A stretch of 64,000 nt of DNA from Angiostrongylus vasorum (Eukaryota > Nematoda > Chromadorea > Rhabditida > Metastrongylidae): contig JADANN010000461.1 of NCBI GenBank assembly GCA_018806985.1, forward strand, positions 2,215,276 through 2,279,275, in the 5' to 3' direction. The notes under the pieces are model-generated. The model did no database searches and was not told the DNA's origin. It was given only the letters and a program-made list of their open reading frames with translations. This document shows positions 31,801 to 44,692 of the stretch, piece by piece. Both the position numbers and the translations under genes were made by a program. The stretch's first letter is position 1. Each line of letters starts with the position of its first letter.

Positions 31801-34760
31801 TAATTATACGAACTATATTTCTATCACAGTGAACGCCACCAACTTACTTAATTACCGAAGTTCTTGAATGGTTCTCTTTATTTTTTCGATGAGATCCTCA
31901 ATAGAATAGCACGTAGTAGTTAGCTATACAAACAATATCATAATTCCTTGACTAACCGATTTCGCCGAAGACAATGGTGTTTGTCTACGGTAAGACTACA
32001 GTACAGCGATATCAGAACAGAAAAATTTTTGAAGCAATGTATCCCAACGGATTGAAACATATTTTAATGGATCGATGGAAAAAATTACCATGAATTAGAT
32101 AAAAGCTTCGGCTTCTTCTTAGGAAAAAAAGTATTAAAATAAATGCTCATGAGGGAATATGAACTTTCAGCACACAATGAAAACATCACACGATGTTCGA
32201 TGAAACATAGTGCAGAAATTCCAGAGAGGCTGACAGATGATAACGACGCGTCAAGAAATGAAAAGAAAAAACGCGGACGACGACTCAACAGAGGCAGGCG
32301 GCGCTAGGACGAGCAGTAGAAGGCAACGAAATAGTGATGTTCGTGGGAGAGATTTTAGCGCACTCATCGACGAGGTTTCAAGGTCTCGACGTCGTCTTCT
32401 CATACTATCAAAAATCCAGTCTATCAACATAACCCATCCTTGCTGCAACTGAAGTGATAACCATGTGTCGTCACATACAACCGCGATAAGTCAGCTTAAG
32501 TGACTTCGATTGGAAAACAGTTCATAGCACCAAGTGATACATGCGTCACAGATGTATAGAGTGAGCTTGGTCTCGTTCATGTCTCATCACCTCGTTGCGC
32601 GCAGCACACTGTTTTAGTTTGCTGTATCCCATTTTTAGAATTACCGTGCCTAACCCTGAAATGCTTTATCCCCCTCATCGCGACTGAAGGGTATTCCCGT
32701 GCGTCGAACTGCAAAGTATAACTGGGAGTTACTCTTCTAGCAGGACTAACCAATCTGGAAAAAGTTTGACACCTTCAACTGAAGGCCCAGCTAAGAATAA
32801 TCCTATTTTATAAAGGAAACTAGGGGGCCACCTCATTGCTGACAACAAAATGAAAGGCCATCGTGCCAAAATGTGATGTTGTTCTCTTGAGCAAGTGGAA
32901 CCACTGTGATGCTTGTTACGTGTGACCTCGACAAAAGCGTTTTCTCGTTCCTGTTCGAGTTATTCGATGGTTAGCGGAACTATAGGTGATCGAGGTGAGT
33001 ACAAATGAGGAGCCCAGGAGAAAAACAGCCGTTTGCGTACCGATAGTTGATTATTGTCGTTATTACGAACGAGTGCACTTCAGTTAGTATCTTACGAATG
33101 ATCCACCTCTTTTCAGCACCATAGGAATTTAAAGCCAAGATTACTGTAGGCAGAGACGATGTGTGGATTATTCCAGAAGACTTTTTGCTTCTCGATTCAG
33201 AGCTGATTCTTATTCTAGTGCACTATCACTATAACTCTCCGGCCTTATCGACTAATAAACCACTCAATTGTTGTGACCTTTGTGGTAATAAAAAACTCCA
33301 CGGTTCTTTGATTTCTTCTGTCCAGTAAAACATTCATGTTGAAGGGAATTAAATATGTTTGTCAATATCTGAATCGCACTCAAAACAGAATCGGAACGTA
33401 TGTGGCACCTCAGACGAGCCGACATCACAAAAAGGTGTTTGGACCTCGACGCAATTTCCACTTTCATTTTTATCTTTGCAAAGGACGTCTTTTAACAGAA
33501 GCTTGAGAAAAACTTCCTAGGACGTTTACAGGTCATTGCCACTAAGTCACTGCCTTTTCATGGTCGGAGAAATGGTCTGCTGCCTTAGAACTATGCTTCT
33601 AACAAGGTGGTGTACTTAGTAGCACATGCATTTACTCAAAATTAAAACTCCTCTCCTCCTCCGGATTGGTATATGCAGCTCTTTCCCCATCCTTAGATGA
33701 CTTGCCATGGGAATGAACTTCGGATATGCAGGAAAGAACATATAATTAATGGCCGTGTTATGATGGATCGACAATTTCTGTACAGCTTAGTTACATGTCT
33801 TTGAAATGAATATCTTCTCCCCTTTGATCTTCATCGCAAGCTCCCCGATATCCTGCTTTGACGGCTTGATTTTTCACAACGTTCTAGTTTCATGGGAAAT
33901 AAAATAGTAAAGTAGACAAAGACAGGTTGTTTGAAATTTTCAAACTCCAGCGAACATTCATCCATTTACACTCCACCTAGTTATGCATTTCTTAATTCCT
34001 TAGTGACAGCAACCAATCTGTTGAAACTCCTTCAATAATCCAACGTCTAACGGATGACACAGGTGCGTAGTTCTCGAACTGCATCGTACAGCATGAGCTA
34101 CATTCCGTTTCAAAGTCATCCAAAAGCGCAAGCGCGAAGGTGACAGTTTTGGCTAAAATCCGACTAAGAATATTTGATATTCCAGTAGTCGTTGTCATAC
34201 TGGAAGGAAATCACAAGTAAATAGTTAGGCTTGCCATCTAATCACAAGTATGGTTAGGTAGCTGTATTGATGGATGCTATAGCTTGGACTATCTCCGGTC
34301 TCCAAGACAAGGAAACTTGTCAAACCAGCAAAAATACTACTGAAATTGATATTGTGCTAGGATCCACAAGGGTTTCGTGGGAATGATCATGCAACTCCAA
34401 AGAGGAGGAATTTTCTCCCAAGTTCTTGAATATTTGGTCAAGTAGTGACCGTGGCTTTTGATTAAGACATTCCAAAACCTGATCAGTTCACACATAAACT
34501 TACGTTACTCAGTGTAAACAGAAGGTTGCATGGTGTCCACAGTAGTAAATGAACGAACTGTTTATAATTCTCCTTATCAGACCTTTCTAAATCTACATGA
34601 AAGAATTAAGTTGTTGCTTAGAAAACGGGGAGCAATTTTGTTTCGTCGTACAAAAAATTTTTTCCTCTAAAAAATCAGATGAAAAACGAAAAAAACATGA
34701 ATGCAGTGAAAAGGGTAGGAACGGGAGATCCTCAAGGATAAATTCGCTAAATCTTTGTGA
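31800..34760. other. Unassigned stretch with one coding-like patch
   Basis: No family A-F copy was seen. Positions 32237-32448 are CpG-richer than the surroundings and open on both strands (see separate entry). The remainder is AT-rich. Confidence 0.4.
32237..32448. other. Possible exon, strand unresolved
   Basis: Plus strand: after an acceptor-like ATTCCAG and a second AG at the ATG, 71 codons rich in Arg/Asp/Ser read MITTRQEMKRKNADDDSTEA..., then DFSALIDEVSRSRRR, with GTTTCA or GTCTCG as possible donors. Minus strand: MSALKSLPRTSLFRCLLLLV followed by LAPPASVE resembles a signal peptide. Both cannot be right; neither has a recognised homologue. Confidence 0.3.
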
Positions 34761-34762
34761 AC

Positions 34763-35041
34763 TAGGCGAGCGTGTGGCGCAGTAGTCGGAGGCGCCCTTC
34801 AACGCAAACGTGGAGTCGATCCCCTGCTCCCATGGCCCACCAAGCCCCTCTATCTCTCCGGGCTCGGTAAATTGGTGCCAGACCTGTCTGGGAGGTTTGC
34901 AGCACTGGCTCGATACATCGGTAGGCCACTACGAGTCATTTTAAAAACCAGATATGCATTCAATCACCTCCAAACGATGCTCAATGAAGTCGAATGCATG
35001 GCGCATCCCTCAAGGATTGATCTACGCCGGGAGCTTTAGAG
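34763..35041 (+). repeat. Family A tRNA-derived SINE
   Basis: Head GCGAGCGTGTGGCGCAGTAG, box B GAGTCGATCCCC, full body, 3' end at GGGAGCTTTAGA. Confidence 0.88.
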
Positions 35042-35514
35042 AGCTCTAATCCCTGACGAACTAAAGATAACCACAACTTCATCGGCAAATACCTTCGTTC
35101 TCGTTACGGCAGATAACGATTGACTTGTGCAAAGAAACTATCTCTGTTTGTTAGGCAACGTCCTACAGCTCTTAGACGTTATCTGGAATCTGTCATCTGT
35201 AGTTTACGTCGTTTCAATGTGCTTCTATCATCGCCTTCGATGAAGCAGCTCACCGGATAGACACCATATCATCACTTAAATGTTGATAACAGCACACCGT
35301 GGGGAACTCTGCCGATGCGAATGAGGAAGAATCACACCGACACACGTCTTTCTCAAAAAATCGCCGCCACAGTCGCGAGTTATCCGCCCGGCTCATCAAT
35401 TCCTTATTGTTACGATACCTTGTGTGTTTTCAAACATGATGAACTTTTTTTTGAAGAATGACCGAAATTAACCCGCATTGAGCATCATGAGGATCAGAAG
35501 CGTTGAGCGCTGAC

Positions 35515-35745
35515 AAATTCCTTGGATATGTGCTCTACATTCGACCCTATTCATAACATCGTAAACATGACTTAATGCATCCTATGTAAAGACTTCCGGA
35601 GAATTGCCAATTTATCAAGTCAGTGTTTTTATACTCCTGGAGGAATCTCGTACAAGTCTTTCCAAGGAAAACAAGGACAGGTTGGCGAAGAGCTCCGCTT
35701 TGAATCAACGAGCACTGCCTTCCTTCATAGAACATTTCCAACTAC
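35515..35745 (-). repeat. Family A-related SINE, strongly diverged
   Basis: Weak matches to the minus-strand body (CATTCGACCCTATTCATAAC, CTCCTGGAGGAATCTCGTAC). The head is not identifiable. Confidence 0.4.
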
Positions 35746-36109
35746 TGCTCAATAACGGAAGGATGAAAGCTGAGTACCTCTGACAACTCCCTCATAGTCG
35801 TTTTCGGAATTGCACCCTGTGGTTGCTATTAATCCGATGCTCGTATCGTCGACAATGAAAATTAAAAAACCGTTGCAACAGGGGTAGAATCACGAACTCT
35901 ATCACCAGGACACTTCTGCCAAACAAGAACTTACGGTAGATGGCCAGTGGAATTCGATGTTCTTCCATCGCGGCTTTTAGCCCCTCAACAAAAAATCTGT
36001 GTACGATTATTTTCTGTTCAATAATTTGTTAAAAGAGAAATTTTTTTGCGGAGTTCTACATCAATTTTCTAAATTTTCTTTTTACACAGACACTCATATT
36101 TACACCTAC

Positions 36110-36450
36110 TGTTCGGATCCCAACACTACTTGCATTCAATTCGATACCTCGCACCAATCATTCATTAAGAACTCCGGTCTTTTGTCGTGGGCTCAGATGC
36201 TGTTTAGAGACCGTTGCCTTTTTATGGATGTAATTGAATACTGGTCGAGTCGATTCTCCACGGAGTGTAGGCATAGCTAGACTAGAGCATTCCCAATTAG
36301 CTTGTAGAAAGTGGTTAGTCCCCAGAGATGTCCGGTACCAATTCCCCACTTTGGAAAGGATGAGAGACTTGGTACGCCCGACGCGGAGTCGAACCAGGAG
36401 CGTGCTCGTGAAGAGCACCAGCTCTACATGCGCTACTAGGCCGACCTGTT
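36110..36450 (-). repeat. Family F tRNA-headed repeat
   Basis: The minus-strand head reads CGGCCTAGTAGCGCATGTAG with box B CTGGTTCGACTCC. The distal end includes TCGGATCCCAACACTACTTG on the plus strand, shared with 38460-38490 and 63860-63890. Confidence 0.6.
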
Positions 36451-36605
36451 GCCGTCTACAGTGTGACGCCAATGAAAGCGATGTGCTGATGTCGTAAGCA
36501 ATCGGTGACGTTTAATGAAATGAATCGAGTGTATGACAGTGCAAGCGTACTTTCGAAAAGCTGTATAAATAGAAGCATTTTTTTAAAAATAAATACTTCC
36601 TTTCC

Positions 36606-36831
36606 TTAACCTTTTTATTTACTGCCTACTCTTTTTAACGGCAGGGTGCGGTGGGAAGTTCGAAAATATCGATAGAAGTAGCTGAGAGACAGGCGAAACG
36701 AAGGACCCGCATGGTGTGATGGTGAACGCGTTACTCCCCGGAAAGGACAATAGCACGTTCGTTCCACACCGCAGACATCTGCGGTCCGGAGTTTTGCAAA
36801 TATCTCAGCATTACAGAAGTTATACTTCCTT
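36606..36831. repeat. Family B element with 13-bp target-site duplication
   Basis: ATACTTCCTTTCC at 36593-36605 and 36832-36844 brackets the element. The left end is the inverted tail (TTTTTATTTACTGCCTACTC), the right part a plus-oriented half ending CTCAGCATTACAGAAGTT. Confidence 0.85.
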
Positions 36832-36845
36832 TCCATTCGTTACAA

Positions 36846-37122
36846 AAGGATAAAGGATAAAGCTCACGGCGTTGATCAATCCCTGAGGGCTGCACCATGC
36901 ATTCGACTTCACTAAGCATCGTTGGAGGTGACTGAATGCATATTTGGCCTTTACAAAGACTCGCGGTGGCCTGCTGATGCATCGCACCAGTGCTGCTGTC
37001 CTCCCCGACAAGTGTGGTACCAATCTGCGGAGCCGGAGGGATAGAGGGCTTGGTCGGCCATTGGCGCCGGGATCGACTTCATGTGTGTTGCAGGGCGCCT
37101 CCGACCACTGCGCCACACACGC
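36846..37122 (-). repeat. Family A tRNA-derived SINE
   Basis: Full-length minus-strand copy, head GGCGTGTGTGGCGCAGTGG, box B degraded to AAGTCGATCCC. It sits directly beside the family B copy at 36606-36831. Confidence 0.88.
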
Positions 37123-37129
37123 CCTTTCA

Positions 37130-38120
37130 TCGTGATATCTATTATTCATAAGGAACAAATGAATAAAAGACAGCAACTTATCAACTTCTTTAACGGCTTT
37201 TCGAAATTTGTACTGTGGTTTTTATTTAAGTCCTACGGCATAACAATTCTCAGCTCTATTGATTAAGTCAGAGTCTGTCTTTGCCTATATATTTATATAT
37301 TTTCGCTCTTCTAAGGAATTCTATCATACTTAGTGCTCACAAGTCTCTGTAGGGACTCACAAACGACAGGCTACAAAGATCTCAAGTTTCTTTAAAAATT
37401 ATGTCGTTTAATCATAATTTGGATATCCTTCTAGAATATGGTCATTCTCTGGAATTCCGGGTGTTTCTCCTCATAGAATCAAAACAGATTGAAACGAGAA
37501 ATCCACGTTTTGCTTAAAGATCGGCCTTTTAAATAATTTTACTTATCAGAACTGTAATTACTTCATTGTGCAAAGTTAGTAAAAAGTAAAAGTTAACTAA
37601 TTAAGTGTTTCGCATGACCTAAACAACATTAACTCTAGTGGCCAAAGAAACTTACTAAAGATGAGTTTCTGTAAAGCCTCAAAAGGAAGGGAACGTAGCG
37701 TTGTAGAGAGGGAGGGGGAAGAAAGAATAGAGGAGAAGGAGTGGAAAAAGGAGGAAGAATGAAAAAAGGCCACTAGTACTGACCGCAATGGTGTTGTGAG
37801 TACTGACGACATGTGGTTGAGTGCTTCGCGACCGACCTTTACGTGTTGATGTTCGTTTCATTGGTGACCACTGCTGAAATCAACATAACGACTGCATGGA
37901 CGGAAAAAATGACGACATATCGGAAAAAAATTCTTGTCTGTTATTGTATTTTTGTACTACACAACATCATAGAAAGGTTATAAAACGATAAAAATCCCAT
38001 AATAATAGCACCGTGTCGTTCAACTCTTGTCAATTCTTGTCCGAACTTCACTACTTGTACAAAAAAAAAGGTCCACACGCTAGAACACACTCCACAAGAG
38101 ATCATCTAGTTACAAAGGAA
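37130..38120. other. Unassigned AT-rich stretch
   Basis: Contains a purine-rich tract around 37715-37770 and nothing else I can name. Confidence 0.35.
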
Positions 38121-38124
38121 ATTT

Positions 38125-38530
38125 TTATTTAGGCAAGTCTTTAACTAAGGAGGCGGCTAGCAAATTGGTAGTGACGGCGATCATCACGAAAACGGTGTTG
38201 CTTCGATCCCACTTTGGCCTCACCAAGCCTCTCATCCCTCCGGGTTCGCTAAATTGATTCTGGACTTGTAGAGGAAAAAAAGTCACTCTCTGCAATCCAA
38301 CTGGGAACGCTCTAGCCCAGCCTATCACAGGATTCGAGGAAAAGTCGATTCGACCAGCATTCAATGATATGCATAAGCGAAGGTGACGACCTCCAACAGT
38401 GCCTGAACCCGCATCATGCAAAAAGTTCGAAGATTTTCGTTGATGATGAATGCGAAGAAATTCGAGTCGAATCGAATGCAAGAAGTGCTGGGATCCGCAA
38501 AGTATATGGGGGCTAAGGGCCATCCTAATT
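38125..38530 (+). repeat. Family F tRNA-headed repeat, near full length
   Basis: Head GGCGGCTAGCAAATTGGTAG with box B GCTTCGATCCCAC, body CTCACCAAGCCTCTCATCCC and CTGGACTTGTAG, then CAGCATTCAATGATATG and the distal AAGTGCTGGGATCCGC. The same order is seen at 63590-63925 and at 53890-54620 (interrupted). Confidence 0.65.
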
Positions 38531-39284
38531 TCCTACATATGCACACCCAGAAGTCGCCGTAAAGGAATTTTATGTTTCTCCGAGGTTTCCCCCTCAATCT
38601 GCAGATCATTTTTTAGAATTTTACTTTGTTCATTTATCAAAATAGCGTGTAGTATTGGAAGTTCCAAAAATGGCACAGCTCTAAAGAAAGCGTCTATTCA
38701 TTGATTTACAGCTGTTGCCTGGTGTCTAGCTATGATGTTAGGAGTTTTGGCAGCTCAGCAGTTGTGACAGAAAAAAACTTCAAACTAAAAAGAAAAGCCA
38801 AGGCTGTCCGTTCTCGTCGGTGACACTCATGGTAACGTATCTCTTGCCGATTCATACAAGGTGACGTACCTTCAGCCAATTCATAGAGGGCGGTAGCTGC
38901 TTGCTGGAAGGACTTAGGAATACTTATGTATGGGTTTCTCAGCTAACAGCAAAATTTTTTTAGCCAAACAGCAACAGACGACTTGTAGTGGGGACGCGGT
39001 AGGCACATGTCAAAGTGGAAAGCAAATAAATCTTATTTTGACGACGGAAACATTAGTGGTAAGTAATTCTTAACTACACTAGTTATAATGGTAAAGAGAT
39101 TGAACAATCATATGAGCAACGAACTAGTTAGTTTGGCGCCACACAGTAAAAGTTACCCTTCTAATTGAAAAAAATTGAAAAAAAAAGACAAAGAGACACT
39201 TAAGATGGCCTTTATTTGTGCATGAGGCATTTCCGTTCCCCAGACTAATTCTCAGTATTTGTTAAAACCCTGTCTGATAGACTG

Positions 39285-39672
39285 CCTCCCAACGGTTTAC
39301 CGCCTCATCGTGGCTGGGAGGTGTTCCTGGGCGTCGAACTGCGATGTACAGCGGTGGGATTCGTCCCCCCGGCAGGGTCTCCCAAGCTGAGAAGGAGTCC
39401 GACGTTTCCATCAGGAAGCCTAGCTAAGAGTAAACCAATACCAGGATCCACCACTGTCTTGGTATTAAAGTCGCATGATGGTAAATCTCCCTCTAGTCCA
39501 CAACGGCTGCGACTGCCTGTGGTGGCGACGACCTGGGGCAGACTTTGGCCAGGCTGTCCTCGGGATTCCAGGGAACCACAATGCCTTAAGCAGTAAATCT
39601 CCGAAAAAATGGTGATTATTCTGGGGGGGCCCGCACCACTAGTGATGACGGACCGTTTAAGTACCAAGTAAG
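39285..39672 (-). repeat. Family C repeat, full length
   Basis: From CTCCCAACGGTTTACCGCCT to the tail ACCAAGTAAGTAAG. It is the cleanest copy for the left (5') end of the element. Confidence 0.88.
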
Positions 39673-39894
39673 TAAGATAGACTTAGCTAGACAATTCATG
39701 AGGATTTAACAAATTCGGATTTCAAGACCTTTCAAAATAAGCTGAGACAACAAAAAATGAGAGATGAACTGATTAAAAAAAGTAGAGAGAAAAGTAACGG
39801 AATAAAAGGAACAAAGAAAGAACGAAGAGGACAAAGCTGGGTAGAGAAAGAAGAAAAGCAAAAGTGTTGAAAGACGAAAAGGACGAAGTAGTGA

Positions 39895-40080
39895 AGGGAA
39901 TAAGGAGACGAGAGGAAAGATAGGGAGATAAGGAGATAGGGAGAAAAAGAGAAAGAGAGATAGAGAGAAAGAGAGAACGCGAATGAAAAACGGAGAGGCG
40001 AAGAGAGAACGAAAGGGAAGCTGATACAGAAAAAAAGGGGGAGAGGCGAAGAGAGAACGAAATGGAAGTTGATAGAGAAA
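39895..40080 (+). repeat. Purine-rich (GAGA-type) low-complexity tract
   Basis: AGAGAGATAGAGAGAAAGAG-like sequence. The Ser/Leu/Phe-rich minus-strand frames over it are compositional. Confidence 0.85.
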
Positions 40081-40624
40081 AAACTATTACGAAATGCACG
40101 AAATGCACTTAGTTTTACCGTATCGCCTAAAGCCCACAGTATTTCTATGCTTGAGTGATGTTGCGATGTGTCGCACGCCAGCCTGCTCGATGAGTCGCGT
40201 CGTGTCGCACCGTGTCGCATCGCGATTTAGAGCGATTTCTCCTACTTCAAGAACAAAAGCGATTCTCTGATATTTGACGCTCCGTTGGTGCGTTTTCAAA
40301 ACGATTCTTCATGACAGCTTCAGTAGCGTTTTTGATCAACAGAAAGGAAGAAAATCACTTAAAACCACCTAATAAGTCAATTTAAAAAATCGATAATTGG
40401 AGTGTTTTAGATTAGTTCGTCAATTTTTCACAGTTCTCGTGATCATATAACAGAAACAACAGCTTTATCTGGTGGAATATTCTTTTCACAATTATTTATG
40501 CCGAAACTCTTCAAGTTTAAACGCTGCGATACCTGACGAAATAAGTGAAACAAGTAATCAACTCCAAAAAAATCGATACATTTGGTATAACATAAATCGC
40601 ACGATTTCCATGGAAATTACTTAA

Positions 40625-41018
40625 TTGGATACCTCGATGGTCCCGTCTTCACTAAGTGTGCGAGCCCCCAGCATACTCCCCATTATTCGAATTTCTGCTG
40701 GTTTAGCCTGTGTGTTTCTCTGGAGTCCCGAGGTTATCCCGGTCAAAGTGTGCCCTCAGGTTGTCACCACCACAGGCAGTCACCGCTCTTGTGGATCAGA
40801 GGGAGATTTGCCACCATGCCACTAGTTTGGTGCCAGAACAGTGACGGGTCCTGGTATTGGTTTACTCTTAGCTGGGCTTCCAGATGGAAAAAGCCGGACT
40901 CCTTCTCAGCTTGGATCATCCTGCCAGGGTGATGAATCCCCGCTGTACATCGCAGCCCGACACCCAGGAACACCTCCCAGCCACGATGAGGCGGTAAACC
41001 GTTAGGAGGTTCCTTGGA
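40625..41018 (+). repeat. Family C repeat
   Basis: From TGGATACCTCGATGGTCCCG to CGGTAAACCGTTAGGAGGT, displayed tail-side first, so its sense strand is minus. Confidence 0.85.
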
Positions 41019-41639
41019 AAATATTATTTGAATCCGCTTATTTAACTCAATCTTCAGTTCAATTCCCTCGTTAAGTTTTTTTTCTTACAATAATGTAAAA
41101 TAACTTGTGGAAATAGATGAAGGATTCGAGAAAAACTGAATGATTCCGTTAATTTCCAGCTACTTTTTTTTCAGATAAACTGAAGAATTTGATTGCTTCA
41201 ATGTTTATTTGACTAATGGAGAAGTCGATTTTCTGTCATTTGTCTTTTTAGAGTATTTTCTAATAAAACTACATGATATCGATTGAATTCTGTTTCATAC
41301 AAGCTCGTCTAGCTGTTCCTTTTTTTCATTTGTCTGGGAAACATCTTGTTCAAATATTTTCGCAGGCAACAAATCAATTAAACATTAAAGGTTTGTCAAA
41401 TATTGACATCGAGCTTTACAAAACTGTCTTATACGGTCGAAATATGCAAATCCATTAACTTTCCTATCCAAAAAACTGCACTTATTCTGAAATTTCCTCA
41501 ACGGCGGACGAGTTTCCTGGTGCCTGGACGCCAACTGTGACTCTTCCGTGTTCACAAAAAGAAACACATGTGAGCGATATATGCCTCATATTACGATAGA
41601 ACTTTTTGCTTATTAGCAATATTAGAGTAAATTGTCTAA

Positions 41640-41912
41640 TAGGTCGCAAGGTGGCAAATCTCCCTCTGATCCACAAGGGCTGCGACTGCCTGACGTGGTG
41701 ACGACCTGGGGCAGACTTTGGCCAGGCTGTCCTCGGGATTCCAGGGAAGCACAATAGCTTAAACAGCAAATCTCCGAAAAAGTTATGATTATGCTGGCGC
41801 CCGCACAACTAGTGAAGACGGGCCGTTCAAGTATCAAGTAAGTAATATTATGATTATGCTGGGGCCCGCACAACTAGTGAAGACGGGCCGTTCAAGTATC
41901 AAGTAAGTAATG
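41640..41912 (-). repeat. Family C repeat, truncated, with a duplicated 3' end
   Basis: The last 65 bp (ATTATGCTGG ... AAGTATCAAGTAAGTAAT) is tandemly duplicated (41783-41847 and 41848-41912). Confidence 0.82.
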
Positions 41913-41914
41913 TC

Positions 41915-43577
41915 AAATAGACGTTTATCAGAATGCAGCTGTTTTCTTCCCATTTTTTATAAAAGGATGAAGAATGACATTAATAGGTCTTTATATAAGC
42001 ACCTAAATATCACTAGAGACAATTTCTTTTCTTTTTCTTTTCCAATTTTTTAGAGAAGGAAAGGGATAAACATTTTGGCTGGAAAGTTCATTCACTTACT
42101 CGCATACTAATCATCATTCAAGGGAATCCAGCCGCATAACTTTGGTAGGAAAAGCGGAAAAATCAATCAAAAAAGTCAATATTTTATGAACCAATGAAAA
42201 GGGTTGATGGCGAAATCCAGGATGACTCATAAAACTGAGATTCAAATGTGGACAAAACCAAATAAATCCACATATTACTTGTGCTCTGTTGAGAAAGTGC
42301 ACGATTTCTCTGGAATACTAAATTTTATGGATTCGATTGTGTCTGATATTCAACGATTCTCGTCGTATAACATAACTTCTCGATTTCAATCTAACATTCA
42401 TTTTCTATCATCGCCGACAAATGTCGCATAAGCTTATTGTTGAATACGGACGGCAGTGCTGCAGACGATGTTTTATAGAACGATGATGAAAAATCTCCCG
42501 TTGAGTGACGATACACCCTGTGTACAACACCTTTGTGTATTCTATCTGTTGTAGAACCGACAATTCTATAGAAAGTACTTTAACATTGTTGGTCACTATT
42601 CACTCATAGCGGATGGGGGTGACGATTGTACCTCGTGGTTAGTGCTAGTGGTGGTGATGGCGCTGGCGGCGGCGACGGCGGCAGTACCGTCAACTGCCCG
42701 TTATGCCCGACGGTTCTCATATTTCCCAACTTTATTCCACTTCTCTAATTTTTGTGAGATACTTTTTTCATTCAGCTACTCGTTATCGTATATCTAAATC
42801 ATCAAATCCATGATTCTCTTCTTAAGAACAGCTTAAGTTTTTGCATTGAATGATCGTTTGCTATGAATTCTCAGCTAGCACACTATCAAGATTGCATCAG
42901 ATACCTGCAGTTCGGAGTTTTGCAAATATCTCAGCATCATCGTGGGTTGTATCAAGATTTTCTTCTGATTTCAGACAGATCTGTATGTCTTTGCTTTTCT
43001 AAATGGACCGACGTCATTCTAACGATTCTGGTGGATCTTCGCCAAAATACGGTACATTATTAACGTTCATTGGTTAAAGCTGCTTTTCCTCAATCATACG
43101 ATGAACCACTTTAAATGTTTCTATTCTAATGAATTTTGAAGTTTATGCTCTATTTAAACTTGTACCAGACTATATAAACTGAGAAATCCTGGAAACTTCT
43201 CTTCAAATATTCGAAGAAGCTGATTCGACAAGCTCTTCAAATATTCGAAGAAGCTGATTCGGCAAGCTGTTACAAGGAAATAAATTGCGCTAATTTGGAT
43301 CGCTTGGGTCAACATTCTTTCTCGTTGTTATGAAAGTAATCCCATTTTGTTCTTTCGGGTTATTTCTTGTTATTCTTGGGAAATCCTTGGTTTCTATCCC
43401 GTTGAAAAATCGAATATCGGGCAACAAAAGCAATGCATTGTCTTCACTTCTAATGAACGAGCATAATAATAGCCTTATTTTGAGGAAGGAACCTCTTTTA
43501 AATGCATAAGCGTTGAAGTTTTCACTCATTGAAATCACGCACTAGATTAAACCCATTAACTAACATACAATTTTTAG
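41915..43577. other. Unassigned stretch with small repeats
   Basis: Includes a GGC-rich patch (42648-42690), a family B fragment (42895-42952) and a 34-bp tandem duplication (43199-43266). From the ATG at 42657 or so, MALAAATAAVPSTARYARR is open for about 45 codons; it could be a first exon for a plus-strand gene but has no support beyond composition. Confidence 0.35.
43199..43266 (+). repeat. 34-bp tandem duplication
   Basis: CTCTTCAAATATTCGAAGAA + GCTGATTCGACAAG occurs twice head to tail with one mismatch; each unit contains the palindrome CTTCAAATATTCGAAG. Confidence 0.9.
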
Positions 43578-43637
43578 GTGGAAGAAAAAATCAAGAAAGC
43601 GAAATCTGACGAAAAGTGGATAGCAAACATTGGTCAG
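43578..43637 (+). CDS. Small internal exon, possibly 5' part of the plus-strand gene
   Basis: Acceptor ATTTTTAG and donor GTACGA bound 60 nt, phase 0 at both ends, reading VEEKIKKAKSDEKWIANIGQ, a charged helix-like segment. Other frames contain stops or poor composition. It may be an upstream exon of the gene at 53519-60760 or belong to a separate gene. A family A SINE begins 35 bp downstream. Confidence 0.45.
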
Positions 43638-43671
43638 GTACGAAAGGTAGTAATTTTACTGTTTTTTTTAA

Positions 43672-43977
43672 GGGCACGTTAGCCCATTTGATAGAGCGCA
43701 CTGTAATACAGACGATCTTTGGATCGGTCCCGCACCCCTGGTTCAACCAAGCACTCCATCCCACCGGGCTCAGCAGACTGCTATCAAACTTGTCTAGTAG
43801 GTCACCGAAAGTCATTGCATAGGCCAGATATGCATTCAATCATCTTTAGCGATGATTAATGAAGTCGAATGCATGGCGCATCCCTCAGGGAGTGATCAAC
43901 GCCGAGAGCTTTATTTATTTGTTGATTTATCATCTATTTATTTATTTATTTACTTACTTATTTATTTATTTATCACA
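43672..43977 (+). repeat. Family A SINE with TTTATTTA tail
   Basis: Head GGGCACGTTAGCCCATTTGA is altered and box B GGATCGGTCCC present. The body is internally deleted; the element ends in a (TTTATTTA)n-like tail at 43908-43977. Confidence 0.75.
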
Positions 43978-44584
43978 GCTTTTTGAGTAGTTTAGTCCTT
44001 AATTGCATCTTTGAAGAAGAAACACACTTTCTTAAATATCTACGGGAAATGTCTGTATATGTGACTCGAACATTTCATTTCCGGTTTAGCAGTTTTTTGT
44101 TTCATAGGGTCTTTACGGTGCCCGTTACCAAGAATTGTCACGCCTTTCCAACCTGTATGGAATATCTGCTACCTTTGTTCTAAAATCTACTGCCACTAAA
44201 AGCTGATAGAACTCACGAAGAACAAAGCTTAAATACTGGATAGTCTTCTATGATTAACCCATTACACTAGCCACATTAGCCATTAGCTCACTCGATTCTG
44301 AATGCAATAAGCAGCTTTTGAAAAAAACACCCCCAAGAAAGCTTAACCAAGCTACAATAAAAAATTTACGACCATCGACCACCACTTTACTTCGACTATG
44401 CTGGGAATTCACCTTCAAGCAAGATTACTTAGCCTAAAATCATAAGTCAGACTGTGATCCAACAGATGTTTAGTTCGAGGACATCTCTTGCTCTACAAAA
44501 TCACAAACGTCGACGACAACGACGACAGTTACCTGTTGTAAGGCCACAGGAACACCTTTATGTGAATAAATGAAAGCAAATAAA

Positions 44585-44692
44585 CTACAATTATGCCGAG
44601 ATATTTGCAAAACCTGGACCGCTGGCCAGATTGGAACCCGCGATCACACTCTCCGGGGTCTCACGTCTTACCCACTGCACCATTGATGCCCT
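44585..44692 (-). repeat. tRNA-headed fragment related to family B
   Basis: On the minus strand: CATCAATGGTGCAGTGGGTA (box A), GCGGGTTCCAATCTG (box B), then CAGGTTTTGCAAATATCTCG. Confidence 0.65.

Noticed and set aside
39732..40220. 162-codon Ser/Leu/Phe-rich minus-strand frame, the second longest in the window
   Set aside because: Lies over a GAGA-type purine tract; low-complexity composition explains it.
43983..44183. Acceptor-bounded frame reading LVLNCIFEEETHFLKYLREM
   Set aside because: Phase does not fit the exon at 43578-43637 and it starts in the SINE tail; kept only as a curiosity.
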